Positions 41,577 to 49,764 of a stretch of DNA of 64,000 nt are shown here, piece after piece. The notes beneath the pieces are model-generated. The model made no database searches. It saw only the letters and a program-made list of their open reading frames with translations, and was not told the origin of the DNA. Within the stretch, counting starts at the first letter, position 1. Each line of letters opens with the position of its first letter. Source of the stretch: Sphingomonas ginsenosidivorax (lineage in GTDB: Bacteria > Pseudomonadota > Alphaproteobacteria > Sphingomonadales > Sphingomonadaceae); NCBI RefSeq assembly GCF_007995065.1, contig NZ_VOQR01000001.1:1305001-1369000 (forward strand), in the 5' to 3' direction. Made by a program: the position numbers and the translations under genes.

Positions 41577-42603
41577 CGGCCAGCAGGCCTACCGAAAGCG
41601 CATAGAAGTTCGAGCAGTTGTAATCGAGGATGACGCGGTAGTTGCTGGTCAGCAGATACGCCGTCGCGCCCGGACCGTCGGGCTCGAGCAGCGTCGCCAT
41701 CACCGAATCGCCCGGCCAGCTCCGCCCCTGCGACACGACGCCCAGCGCGCGCCACTCGGCGATCGTGCGCCATCCGCTATGCCGTTCGAACACGCGCGGA
41801 CAGCGTGGCGACACCAGCCGGTTGTGCACCTGCGAGCGGTCGAACTGCGGCGGCACGCTGACCGCGAGCCCCCAGGGCTGCCCGGCCCGCCATCCGGCAT
41901 CGACGAAGTAATTGCCGATCGACGCCAGCGTGTCCGCCGGGCTGTTCCAGATGTCGGCGCGGCCGTCGCCATCGCCATCGCGCGCGAGCCGCAGATAGAT
42001 CGACGGCAGGAATTGCGGGTTGCCCATCGCCCCCGCCCAGCTGCCCTTCAACTGCTCACGCGCGATGCCGCGGTCGATGATTTTCAGCCCCGCGATGAAC
42101 TCACCCGCGAACAGGCTGCGACGCCGGCCTTCATAGGCCAGCGTCGCCAACGAGCGGAGCAGGTCGAAATTGCCCGTATAGCTGCCGTAATTGGTCTCGT
42201 GGCCCCAGATCGCGACCATCACCGATTCGGGAACGCCGGTCTCGCGTTCGATCCGCTCGAGGCGGAAGCGTTGCGCCTGATAGGCGCTCCGCCCGCGCGA
42301 GATCCGCGCCGCATCGACATGCTGCGCCTTGTACGGCGCAAACGCCGGCACGCTATTGTTGGTAGCCCCCGGCTGCGCCCGGTCGAGCGCGATCACGCGC
42401 TCGTTCAGCGTCAGCGTCGGAAACACGGAATCGGCGGTACGCTGCGTCACGCCCTGCGCGAGCGCTTGGCTGCGCAACGTCGCCAGATAGGCCTGAAAGC
42501 CCGTCTCGTCCTGCGCGATCGCCGGACCGCCGCTCGCAAACGTCACGGCCAGCACGATGGCGCTACGGCGCAGCCAGACGGCCGCTTTGGTTGTCCCCCA
42601 CAT
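41560..42603 (-). CDS. Lytic murein transglycosylase, MltB family
   Basis: 347 residues from ATG 42603, with a signal peptide (KAAVWLRRSAIVLAVTFASG then GPAIAQ). The SLT_2-type domain contains ETGVPESVMVAIWGHETNYG with the catalytic Glu, AGAMGNPQFLPS, and the calcium-loop-like DGDGDGRADIWNSPADTL. The C-terminal YNCSNFYALSVGLLADAV closes the family domain. It cleaves glycan strands in the periplasm. The frame stays open upstream across the antisense of the tRNA, which is not coding. Confidence 0.92.
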   Translation of the reverse strand: MWGTTKAAVWLRRSAIVLAVTFASGGPAIAQDETGFQAYLATLRSQALAQGVTQRTADSVFPTLTLNERVIALDRAQPGATNNSVPAFAPYKAQHVDAARISRGRSAYQAQRFRLERIERETGVPESVMVAIWGHETNYGSYTGNFDLLRSLATLAYEGRRRSLFAGEFIAGLKIIDRGIAREQLKGSWAGAMGNPQFLPSIYLRLARDGDGDGRADIWNSPADTLASIGNYFVDAGWRAGQPWGLAVSVPPQFDRSQVHNRLVSPRCPRVFERHSGWRTIAEWRALGVVSQGRSWPGDSVMATLLEPDGPGATAYLLTSNYRVILDYNCSNFYALSVGLLADAVER

Positions 42604-42744
42604 GAGAATGATGTGCCACACCCTCCCCCGATCCGGAACCTCCTGTCGTCGCACGCCCGCCACGCGCCGACGCACCGCGTCTTTGCGCGACCATCGACCA
42701 ACACGCTTGCACATCGCGCCCACCCGGCCTAACCGCTCGGTCGT

Positions 42745-42822
<78 letters not shown>

Positions 42823-42934
42823 CTATTCAGCACAGCAAAAACGCTGATTCGCCTGTGGTCGGGCCAGATGCCGAACGGTGTTCCGCGCCCCTCAGAGGCT
42901 TCTACCAGCACGTCCCCGACGAGCTTCCGCCATC

Positions 42935-44148
42935 CTAAGCAGCGCGCGCCATTTCCGAACAGTGCGTCCGCGCCTCGACCAAGGCCGTGACCAGCGCCCG
43001 GATGTCCTCCTCGCAATGGGCCGGCGTCGGCGTGATCCGCAGCCGTTCCTGACCGACCGCGACAGTCGGGTAGTTGATCGGCTGCACGTAGATCCGGTGC
43101 CGTTCGAGCAGATATTCACTCATCGCCCGACAGAGATGGGCATCCCCGACGAGGACCGGGACGAGGTGGCTCTGCGTATCGCTGAGCGTGAAGCCGGCCA
43201 CGCGCAGCAAATCCTTGAGCCGCGCCGCGTTCACCTGCTGGCGTTCGCGCAGGGTCGGATCGGCCTTCAACTGCCGGATCGCGGCAAGGGCGCCGGCGGC
43301 GAGATGAGGACAGAGCGAGGTGGTGAAGATGAAGCTGTCCGCGAAACTGCGGATCACGTCGATCAACAGCGCCGGCCCCGCCACATAGCCACCCATGACA
43401 CCGAACGCCTTGGCCAGCGTCCCTTCGATCAGGGTGATCCGGTCGCCGACGCCGTCACGCTGCGCGATCCCGCCGCCCGTCGCACCGTACATGCCGACGG
43501 CATGGACCTCGTCGAGATAGGTCAGCGCGCCATATCGGTCGGCGAGGTCACAGATCGCGGCGATGGGCGCGATGTCGCCGTCCATCGAATAGACGCTTTC
43601 GAACGCGATGATCTTGGGGCGATCGGACGCGACCGATTTGAGCTGCCGATCGAGATCGGCGACGTCGTTGTGCTTGAAGATGAAGCGCTCGGCGCCGGAA
43701 CGCCGGATCCCCTCGATCATCGAATTGTGGTTCAGCGCATCGGAGAATATGGCGCAGCCCGGCAGCAGCTTTCCCAAGGCGCCGAGGCTGGCAAGGTTCG
43801 ATATCCAGCCCGAGGTAAAGATCAGCGCGGCGTCCTTGTCGTGCAGGGCTGCCAGCTCCGCCTCGAGCGCGACATGGTGACGGTTGGTGCCCGAGATGTT
43901 GCGCGTGCCCCCCGCCCCGGCCCCGGACGAGGCGATGGTTTCGTGCATCGCGGCCAGCACCGCCGGGTCCTGGCCCATGCCCAGATAGTCGTTGCTGCAC
44001 CAGACGGTCACTTCCTCGGCCCCATCGGGGCCGTGCCAGAGTGCCTTGGAAAGGAGCCGACGATCCGTTCGAGTTGCACGAAGGTTCGATAGCGCCCGTC
44101 GAGCTTGGTTTCGGCCAGGAGCGCTTCGAAATGGGGGAAAGGATCCAT
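42935..44148 (-). pseudogene. hemA: 5-aminolevulinate synthase with a one-base frameshift
   Basis: Makes ALA from glycine and succinyl-CoA, the first step of heme synthesis in Alphaproteobacteria. The N-terminus (from ATG 44148, [20 protein letters not shown] ... VGSFP) is in one frame. The rest ([20 protein letters not shown] onward, about 360 residues) is in another. Joining them at about 44047-44053 needs one extra base in a TTTCC run. The PLP lysine region [17 protein letters not shown] and the C-terminus are intact. It is either truly broken or a sequencing error in a short C run. Because the gene is normally essential, an error or a second copy elsewhere is likely. Confidence 0.85.
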
Positions 44149-44161
44149 GATGCTGTCCGAT

Positions 44162-44461
44162 CTACTCGTGATACCGACCCGGCGGCGCCGTCCCGGCAAG
44201 CGCGTGGCGCGCCAAGTCTCCCTCGTCGAGGTCCGCTGCGGTCAGGCCGGACACGTCGTAGGCCCAGAAGGATGCCGCCGCATATGTCGCGAGCGCGCGT
44301 TCGAGCCGGGCGAAGCGATCGTCCTCTCCGGCGAGTATCTGCAGCGCGATGCGGACCTCCGCGAAATCGTCGCCCAGGCCCTTGCGGATCGCATCAGCCT
44401 CAGCGGCGTAGCCGCGATGGCCCAGATGATGCGCAGCGGCGACGCGGGCGCGGTCGAGCAT
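44162..44461 (-). CDS. Small protein of unknown function
   Basis: About 99 residues, helical and acidic, with GYAAEADAIRKGLGDDFAEV and LERALATYAAASFWAYDVSG. I do not recognise the family. GAGG upstream favours ATG 44461 or a GTG six bases earlier; a longer version from ATG 44521 would overlap the DUF983 gene by 47 bases. It lies between DUF983 and hemA in the same orientation, 13 bases from the hemA start, so it is probably part of a heme/oxidase operon. Confidence 0.6.
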   Translation of the reverse strand: MLDRARVAAAHHLGHRGYAAEADAIRKGLGDDFAEVRIALQILAGEDDRFARLERALATYAAASFWAYDVSGLTAADLDEGDLARHALAGTAPPGRYHE

Positions 44462-44474
44462 GTCCACCGCCGCC

Positions 44475-44933
44475 TCACCACGGGTGCGCGGGCTGGGATA
44501 CGCCCGGCTGGTCGGGGCCATAGGGATGCCATGTGCCCACCAGACGTCCCTCGCGCGCCTTGTTGAAATATTGCGACGCGATGAACCAGCCCTTCAAGGG
44601 GCGCAGCGGAGCGATCGAGGTTATCACCGCGAAGGGCAGGCTGATCAGCAGGTGAACCCAGAATGGCGGCGAGAATGCGATCTGCAGGCCGAGCGCGAGG
44701 GACACCGCTGGAACGCAACCGAAGCAGATCACGATGAAGGCGGGACCATCGGCGGGGTCGGCGAACGCGTAGCTGAGCCCGCAGGCAGGGCATTCGCGCC
44801 GCAGGTTCAGGAACCCGTCGAACAGCGCCCCTTTGCCACATCGCGGGCAGCGGCCACGCAGACCCGCCTTCAAAGAATTCACTCCCGGATAGATCAGGGG
44901 CGGCGTGGCGACGGCGGTATCGGTATCGGGCAT
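44475..44933 (-). CDS. DUF983-family zinc-ribbon membrane protein
   Basis: 152 residues. An N-terminal zinc ribbon with two CxxC pairs (GRCPRCGKGALFDGFLNL, RRECPACGLSYAF) is followed by two transmembrane helices (about 70-92 and 95-115). DUF983 proteins are found beside cytochrome oxidase genes in Alphaproteobacteria, but no molecular role is established that I can name. It is divergent from the MocR regulator gene and may share its operators. hemA lies two genes downstream. Confidence 0.82.
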   Translation of the reverse strand: MPDTDTAVATPPLIYPGVNSLKAGLRGRCPRCGKGALFDGFLNLRRECPACGLSYAFADPADGPAFIVICFGCVPAVSLALGLQIAFSPPFWVHLLISLPFAVITSIAPLRPLKGWFIASQYFNKAREGRLVGTWHPYGPDQPGVSQPAHPW

Positions 44934-45000
44934 CGTACGACTCCGGGGTTGTCCACCGCCCGAACCAGCCGCATAAAGCCGGATGCGATGCTACGTTTAC

Positions 45001-45045
45001 GTATGGTTATTATAACCATGCAATGTCAAGGTTAAACCATGCAAT
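45001..45045. promoter_or_regulatory. Operator-like repeats in the divergent mocR/DUF983 promoter
   Basis: An inverted repeat ATGGTTA-TTA-TAACCAT occupies 45003-45019, preceded by GT to make GTATGG. A direct repeat AACCATGCAAT occurs at 45014-45024 and 45035-45045, exactly 21 bases apart (two helical turns), and the second copy contains the start codon of the regulator. Such spaced repeats suit MocR-type dimers and suggest autorepression. AAGG at 45028-45031 can serve as ribosome-binding site. Confidence 0.55.
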
Positions 45046-46418
45046 ACTGGACTCCCGACCTCACTGACCTGCCGGGCCCGAAATATTCAGCGATTGCAGC
45101 CGCGCTCTCCCGCGACATCGCGCGCGGCGTGCTTCGTCCGGGCGACCGGCTGCCGCCCCAGCGCGTCCTCGCCGAGCAGTTGTCGATCGACCTGACGACG
45201 GTCACCAAGGCGTATAACGAGGTCCGGCATGCCGGGCTGATCAAGGGGGGCGGACGGCGCGGCAGCTTCGTCAGCGGCGCCGCCGAACCGACGCCGGTCC
45301 CCGAGGCGACGCCGGTCGATACCGGTATGAACCTGCCGCCCGAGCCCGAAGGCAGCTCGCTGGCCCGCCGGATGCGGGACGGCATGGCCGCGTTGCTGGC
45401 ACAGCCGCATGGCCTGGCGGCGCTGCAGTATCAGCCGAGCGGCGGTGCCACCGCCGATCGCGTCGCCGCGGCGGCGGCGCTGCGGCAGCGTGGCATCGAT
45501 GCGTCCGAGGACAGGGTTCTGATCACCAGCGGCGGGCAGAACGCGCTGCATGCGATCATCAGCGCGACCCTGACGCGCGGCGACACCGTCTGCGCGGGCG
45601 CGTTCGCCTATCCCGGTTTTCTGTCCCTGGCGCGGCGCTACGGCCTGACCCTGGCGCCGGTCGCGAGCGATGGCGAAGGGATCCTGCCCGAGGCGCTCGA
45701 ACGCGCGGCGCAAGCGGGCGCCAAGGCGGTCTATATCGTCCCGGAAAACGACAACCCAACGACGGCGACGATGGGCGGCGATCGCCGGCGCGCGATCGCC
45801 GCCGTCGCCGAACGACACGGGCTGATCGTGATCGAGGACGACGCCTATGGCCAACTCGCCGGGTCCCCGCTCCCCTCGATCGCGACGCTCGCACCCGACC
45901 GGACATGGCATATCGCCAGCGTATCGAAGATCATCTCGCCGGGTTTGCGTGTCGCCTGGGTGCTCGCCCCCTCGACCCGCCAGGCCTGGCGGCTCGCGGC
46001 CGACCTGCACGAGACGGCCGTGATGGCGCCGCCGCTCAACGCGGCGCTCGTCAGCCTCTGGCTGCGCGATGGTGCCTTCGCGGCGCTCGTCGGCGAGGTC
46101 CGTGCCGAAGCACAAGCCCGCCAGGCGCTCGCCGCGCAGATACTGGCGGAGGTGCCCTATGCGTCCCAGCCCGACGGCTACCATCTCTGGGTACCGCTCC
46201 AGCCCGAGGCTTCGGTCGCGGACATCGTCAACGCGCTCCGGCCGGCCGGCCTCTCGGTCGCTCCGGCCGAAGCCTTCGCGGTCGATCCTTCGCACGTCCC
46301 GCCCGCCCTGCGCGTATCGATCGGTGGGGGGCTGTCGCGTGATCGCCTGAAGCGGACGCTGGGTTTGCTGGACGCCCTGATCGCGCATTCGCCGGGGCGC
46401 CGGGCAACCAACATCTGA
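45039..46418 (+). CDS. MocR-type transcriptional regulator with aminotransferase-like domain
   Basis: 459 residues. The N-terminal GntR-type winged helix (about 12-78) contains GVLRPGDRLPPQRVLAEQLS and TVTKAYNEVRHAGLI. The remainder is a fold-type I aminotransferase domain, with the PLP lysine at about 297 in ASVSKIISPGLRVAWV and YIVPENDNPTTATM before it. MocR proteins sense amino compounds or PLP itself and often autoregulate. The neighbours are hemA (PLP enzyme), DUF983 and cydAB, so heme or respiratory control is plausible but unproved. Confidence 0.9.
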   Translation: MQYWTPDLTDLPGPKYSAIAAALSRDIARGVLRPGDRLPPQRVLAEQLSIDLTTVTKAYNEVRHAGLIKGGGRRGSFVSGAAEPTPVPEATPVDTGMNLPPEPEGSSLARRMRDGMAALLAQPHGLAALQYQPSGGATADRVAAAAALRQRGIDASEDRVLITSGGQNALHAIISATLTRGDTVCAGAFAYPGFLSLARRYGLTLAPVASDGEGILPEALERAAQAGAKAVYIVPENDNPTTATMGGDRRRAIAAVAERHGLIVIEDDAYGQLAGSPLPSIATLAPDRTWHIASVSKIISPGLRVAWVLAPSTRQAWRLAADLHETAVMAPPLNAALVSLWLRDGAFAALVGEVRAEAQARQALAAQILAEVPYASQPDGYHLWVPLQPEASVADIVNALRPAGLSVAPAEAFAVDPSHVPPALRVSIGGGLSRDRLKRTLGLLDALIAHSPGRRATNI

Positions 46419-46439
46419 GAAGCGAGACAAACTGTCCTA

Positions 46440-46487
46440 TTGTATGGCTTCCTGATTGAGCGCAAAGCGCCGAGCAAGGCCATACAA
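46440..46487. promoter_or_regulatory. Inverted repeat in the cydA leader
   Basis: TTGTATGGC at 46440-46448 and its exact complement GCCATACAA at 46479-46487, 30 bases apart, lie 42-89 bases before the cydA start. The GTATGG core also occurs at 45001 in the regulator promoter. It could be an operator for the adjacent MocR regulator, or an mRNA hairpin. No typical FNR box was seen. Confidence 0.45.
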
Positions 46488-46528
46488 GAAGCGTCTCCCG
46501 GCGCTTCCGACTGGCCGGAGGACCGTCA

Positions 46529-47920
46529 ATGGATTTCGGCTTCGATGCGCTGACGCTGGCGCGCGCGCAGTTCGCCTTCACTATCTCGTTCCATTTCGTC
46601 TTTCCCGCCTTCTCGATCGGGCTGGCGAGCTACCTGATGGTGCTCGAGGGGCTCTGGCTGAAGACGGGGAAAGGCGTCTACGCCAACCTGTATCGCTACT
46701 GGCTTAAGATCTTCGCGGTGACGTTCGGGATGGGCGTCGTTTCGGGTATCGTCATGTCCTATCAGTTCGGGACGAACTGGGCGGTGTTCTCCGACAAGGC
46801 CGGGCCGATCGTCGGACCGCTGATGGCGTACGAGGTGCTGACGGCCTTCTTCCTCGAGGCCGGCTTCCTGGGGGTCATGCTGTTCGGGATCAGCAAGGTC
46901 GGCAAGGGGCTGCACTTCTTCGCGACCTGCATGGTCGCACTCGGGACGCTGATCTCGGCGACCTGGATCACCGCGGCCAACAGCTGGATGCATACGCCGG
47001 CGGGGTTCGTGATCAACGGCAAGGGGCAGTTCATGCCCGCGGGCTCATGGCTCCCGATCATCTTCAATCCGAGCTTCCCGTATCGGTTGGTGCACGTCGT
47101 GATCGCCGCCTATCTGACGACCTCGCTGGTGGTCGCCGCGGTCGGGGCGTGGCACTTGCTGCGCGACCGGACCAACCCCGGCGCCCGCACGATGTTCTCG
47201 ATGGCGATGGGCATGATCGCGCTCGCCGCGCCGCTGCAGATTTTCGCGGGCGACATGCACGGGCTGAACACGCTCGAGCATCAGACGCCCAAGATCCTGG
47301 CGATGGAGGGCGATTTCGAGGCCAGCCCTGATGGCGCGCCGCTGATCCTGTTCGGGATCCCCAGCCAGAAGGATGCCGCGGTCCACTACAAGGTCGAGAT
47401 CCCCAAGCTCGGCTCGCTCATCCTGAAACATGCGCCCGACGCGCCGCTCCCCGGCCTCAAGGACTATCCGCGCTCGGAATGGCCGCCGGTGCCGATCGTC
47501 TTCTGGTCGTTCCGCCTCATGGTCGGGCTCGGGGTGGCGATGCTGGGGATGGCCGCGTGGGGGCTTTGGGCACGCCTGCGTCGTCGACTGTACGACGCGC
47601 GGTGGCTGCACCGTGCGGCGTTGACGATGGGGCCGACCGGCTTCGTCGCGGTCCTGGCCGGCTGGGTCACGACCGAGGTCGGGCGGCAGCCCTACACCGT
47701 CTACGGCTTCCTGCTCACCGCGCAGTCGCGCTCGCCGCTCGCGGCGCCCGCCGTCGCGACGTCGCTGCTCGCCTTCGTGATCGTCTATTTCGCGGTCTTC
47801 GGCGCCGGAACCTATTACCTGCTCAGGCTGATGGCGCACGCTCCGCACGCCCATGAGAGCGAGCCGGCCCACATTCCGCAACGGGCGGCCGGGCTCGTCC
47901 CCGCCGCCGGCCTGGAGTGA
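46529..47920 (+). CDS. cydA: Cytochrome bd-type quinol oxidase subunit I (cyanide-insensitive type)
   Basis: 463 residues, multi-spanning. Heme ligands are His22 (ISFHFVFPAF), His189 (RLVHVVIAAYL) and Met331 (FWSFRLMVGLG). The interval to the Met is about 60 residues shorter than in the E. coli enzyme, indicating a short Q-loop, as in CioA. GWVTTEVGRQPYTVYG near the C-terminus is also CIO-like. It oxidises quinol and reduces oxygen to water in the inner membrane without pumping protons. GGAGG lies seven bases before the ATG. Confidence 0.94.
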   Translation: MDFGFDALTLARAQFAFTISFHFVFPAFSIGLASYLMVLEGLWLKTGKGVYANLYRYWLKIFAVTFGMGVVSGIVMSYQFGTNWAVFSDKAGPIVGPLMAYEVLTAFFLEAGFLGVMLFGISKVGKGLHFFATCMVALGTLISATWITAANSWMHTPAGFVINGKGQFMPAGSWLPIIFNPSFPYRLVHVVIAAYLTTSLVVAAVGAWHLLRDRTNPGARTMFSMAMGMIALAAPLQIFAGDMHGLNTLEHQTPKILAMEGDFEASPDGAPLILFGIPSQKDAAVHYKVEIPKLGSLILKHAPDAPLPGLKDYPRSEWPPVPIVFWSFRLMVGLGVAMLGMAAWGLWARLRRRLYDARWLHRAALTMGPTGFVAVLAGWVTTEVGRQPYTVYGFLLTAQSRSPLAAPAVATSLLAFVIVYFAVFGAGTYYLLRLMAHAPHAHESEPAHIPQRAAGLVPAAGLE

Positions 47921-47925
47921 CGACG

Positions 47926-48927
47926 ATGACCTTCGACCTCGCCACGATCTGGGCCGCCATCCTGGCCTTCTCCATATTCGCCTATGTCGTCATGGACGGC
48001 TTCGACCTCGGCATCGGCATCCTTTTCCCGGGCTTCGCGATCGGGGACGAGCGCGACCAGGCGATGAACTCGATCGCGCCGGTGTGGGACGGGAACGAGA
48101 CGTGGCTCGTGCTCGGCGGCGGAGGACTGATGGCGGCCTTCCCCCTGGCCTATGCGATCATCCTCCCGGCAACCTATCCGCTCGTCATCGCGATGCTGCT
48201 CGGCCTCGTCTTCCGCGGCGTGGCGTTCGAGTTCCGCTGGCGCGATCCGCGGCATCGCGCCGTATGGGATATCGCCTTCTGTGCAGGGTCGGTGGTGGCG
48301 ACGTTGGCGCAGGGGATGATGCTGGGGGCGTTGCTTCAGGGCATACACGTCGTCGGGCGTGGCTATGGCGGCGGGTGGCTGGACTGGCTGACGCCGTTCA
48401 GCGTGCTGACCGGCGTTGCGCTGCTTACCGGCTACGCCCTGCTCGGCGCGTCCTGGCTGATCGGCAAGACCGGCGGCGCGGCGCAGGCGCATGCGCGGCG
48501 GATGGCGTTCCAGTTAGGGATCGCGATGCTGGTCATGATGGCTGCGGTCAGCGCGGCGACGCCGTTGTTGGCGTTCGACTATTGGCGCCGCTGGTTCGCC
48601 TTTCCCGGCGTGTTGCTGACCGCGCAGGTGCCAGTGCTGGTGATCGTGACGGCGGCGCTGTTCTTCCGCAGTCTCGCACGCGGGGACGAGCGGGCGCCCT
48701 TCGTGCTGACGCTGGCGCTGTTCGCCCTGGGATTTGCCGGCCTCGGGATCAGCATGTTCCCCTATGTCGTGCCCCGCGCGGTCACGATCTGGGACGCAGC
48801 CGCGCCGGAGGGCAGCCTGATTTTCCTGCTCGTCGGCACGGTCGCGATCATCCCGCTCATCATCGGCTACACCGCCTGGGCCTATTGGGTGTTCCGCGGC
48901 AAGGCAGGCGTGGCGGGCTATCACTGA
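47926..48927 (+). CDS. cydB: Cytochrome bd-type quinol oxidase subunit II
   Basis: 333 residues with eight or more hydrophobic helices. YVVMDGFDLGIGILFPGF and NSIAPVWDGNETWLVLGGGG are the conserved CydB regions. The ATG at 47926 has GGAG eight bases upstream; a GTG at 47917 that overlaps the cydA stop is possible. CydB pairs with CydA to hold the di-heme centre. The stop shares a base with the DUF2474 start. Confidence 0.94.
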   Translation: MTFDLATIWAAILAFSIFAYVVMDGFDLGIGILFPGFAIGDERDQAMNSIAPVWDGNETWLVLGGGGLMAAFPLAYAIILPATYPLVIAMLLGLVFRGVAFEFRWRDPRHRAVWDIAFCAGSVVATLAQGMMLGALLQGIHVVGRGYGGGWLDWLTPFSVLTGVALLTGYALLGASWLIGKTGGAAQAHARRMAFQLGIAMLVMMAAVSAATPLLAFDYWRRWFAFPGVLLTAQVPVLVIVTAALFFRSLARGDERAPFVLTLALFALGFAGLGISMFPYVVPRAVTIWDAAAPEGSLIFLLVGTVAIIPLIIGYTAWAYWVFRGKAGVAGYH

Positions 48928-49049
48928 TGCCCGGTCAACACCCCCTTCCCCGCTGGCGACGGGTCGCATGGATGATGCTGATCTGGCTGGGCAGCGTGCT
49001 GGCACTGGGCGCGGTGTCGCTCGTCATCCGGTCCTGGCTCCACGCATGA
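48927..49049 (+). CDS. DUF2474-family small subunit of the cytochrome bd oxidase
   Basis: 40 residues: a basic N-terminus (PLPRWRRVAW) and one membrane helix (MMLIWLGSVLALGAVSLVI). Small proteins of this family follow cydAB of the CIO type, comparable in position to CydX. The ATG overlaps the cydB stop by one base, which supports translation. Function as a stabilising subunit is inferred from context. Confidence 0.82.
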   Translation: MPGQHPLPRWRRVAWMMLIWLGSVLALGAVSLVIRSWLHA

Positions 49050-49101
49050 TCGTCCCGCGTCACGCCGCCATCACCCCGCTCACCAGCAGATCGGATCTCC
49101 C

Positions 49102-49764
49102 ATGACGACCACTCCCAACGCCCTTGGCGACGGTGCGACCGCATTCGGCGCGGCGATGGAGGCGTTGCCGCTGGTCGCGATCCTGCGCGGCATCACGCCC
49201 GCCGAGATCGACGCCATCGGCGACCTTCTCGTCGAGGCCGGCTTTCGCCTGATCGAGGTTCCCCTGACATCGCCCGACGCGTTTGCGAGCATCGCGCGGC
49301 TCGTCAAAAGGGTCGGTCCGGCGATCATCGTCGGCGCGGGGACGGTCCGTACGATCGCGCAGCTGCGCCAGCTCGTCGATTGCGGAGGGCGCCTCATGGT
49401 CACGCCGCACGGTGACGTCGCCCTGATCCGCGCCGCCAAGGCGCTGGCGCTCCACGCCCTCCCCGGAGTCGCGACGCCGACCGAGGCGTTCGCGGCGCTC
49501 GATGCCGGCGCCGATGGCCTGAAGATGTTTCCCGCGGACACTCTGGCGCCATCGACGGTGCGCGCATGGCGGACGGTGATGGGCGACGCGCTCCTGTGTC
49601 CGACGGGCGGGATCGAGCCGGCGACGATGGAAGCCCATATCGCGGCCGGGGCATCGGGCTTCGGTCTCGGCTCGGCCCTGTATGCGCCCGGAGCGTCGCT
49701 CGCCGACACGCGGCAGCGCGCGGACGCCTTCGTCAATGCCTGGAACGGTGCACGGCGGCGATGA
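49102..49764 (+). CDS. 2-dehydro-3-deoxy-6-phosphogalactonate aldolase
   Basis: 220 residues, class I aldolase of the KDPG/KDPGal family. ILRGITPAEIDAIGDLL, the catalytic Glu52 in RLIEVPLTSP and the Schiff-base Lys141 in DGLKMFPADTL are present, with CPTGGIEPATM for phosphate binding. It would split KDPGal into pyruvate and glyceraldehyde 3-phosphate in De Ley-Doudoroff galactose breakdown. No other galactonate genes are nearby. It overlaps the desaturase gene by four bases. Confidence 0.87.
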   Translation: MTTTPNALGDGATAFGAAMEALPLVAILRGITPAEIDAIGDLLVEAGFRLIEVPLTSPDAFASIARLVKRVGPAIIVGAGTVRTIAQLRQLVDCGGRLMVTPHGDVALIRAAKALALHALPGVATPTEAFAALDAGADGLKMFPADTLAPSTVRAWRTVMGDALLCPTGGIEPATMEAHIAAGASGFGLGSALYAPGASLADTRQRADAFVNAWNGARRR

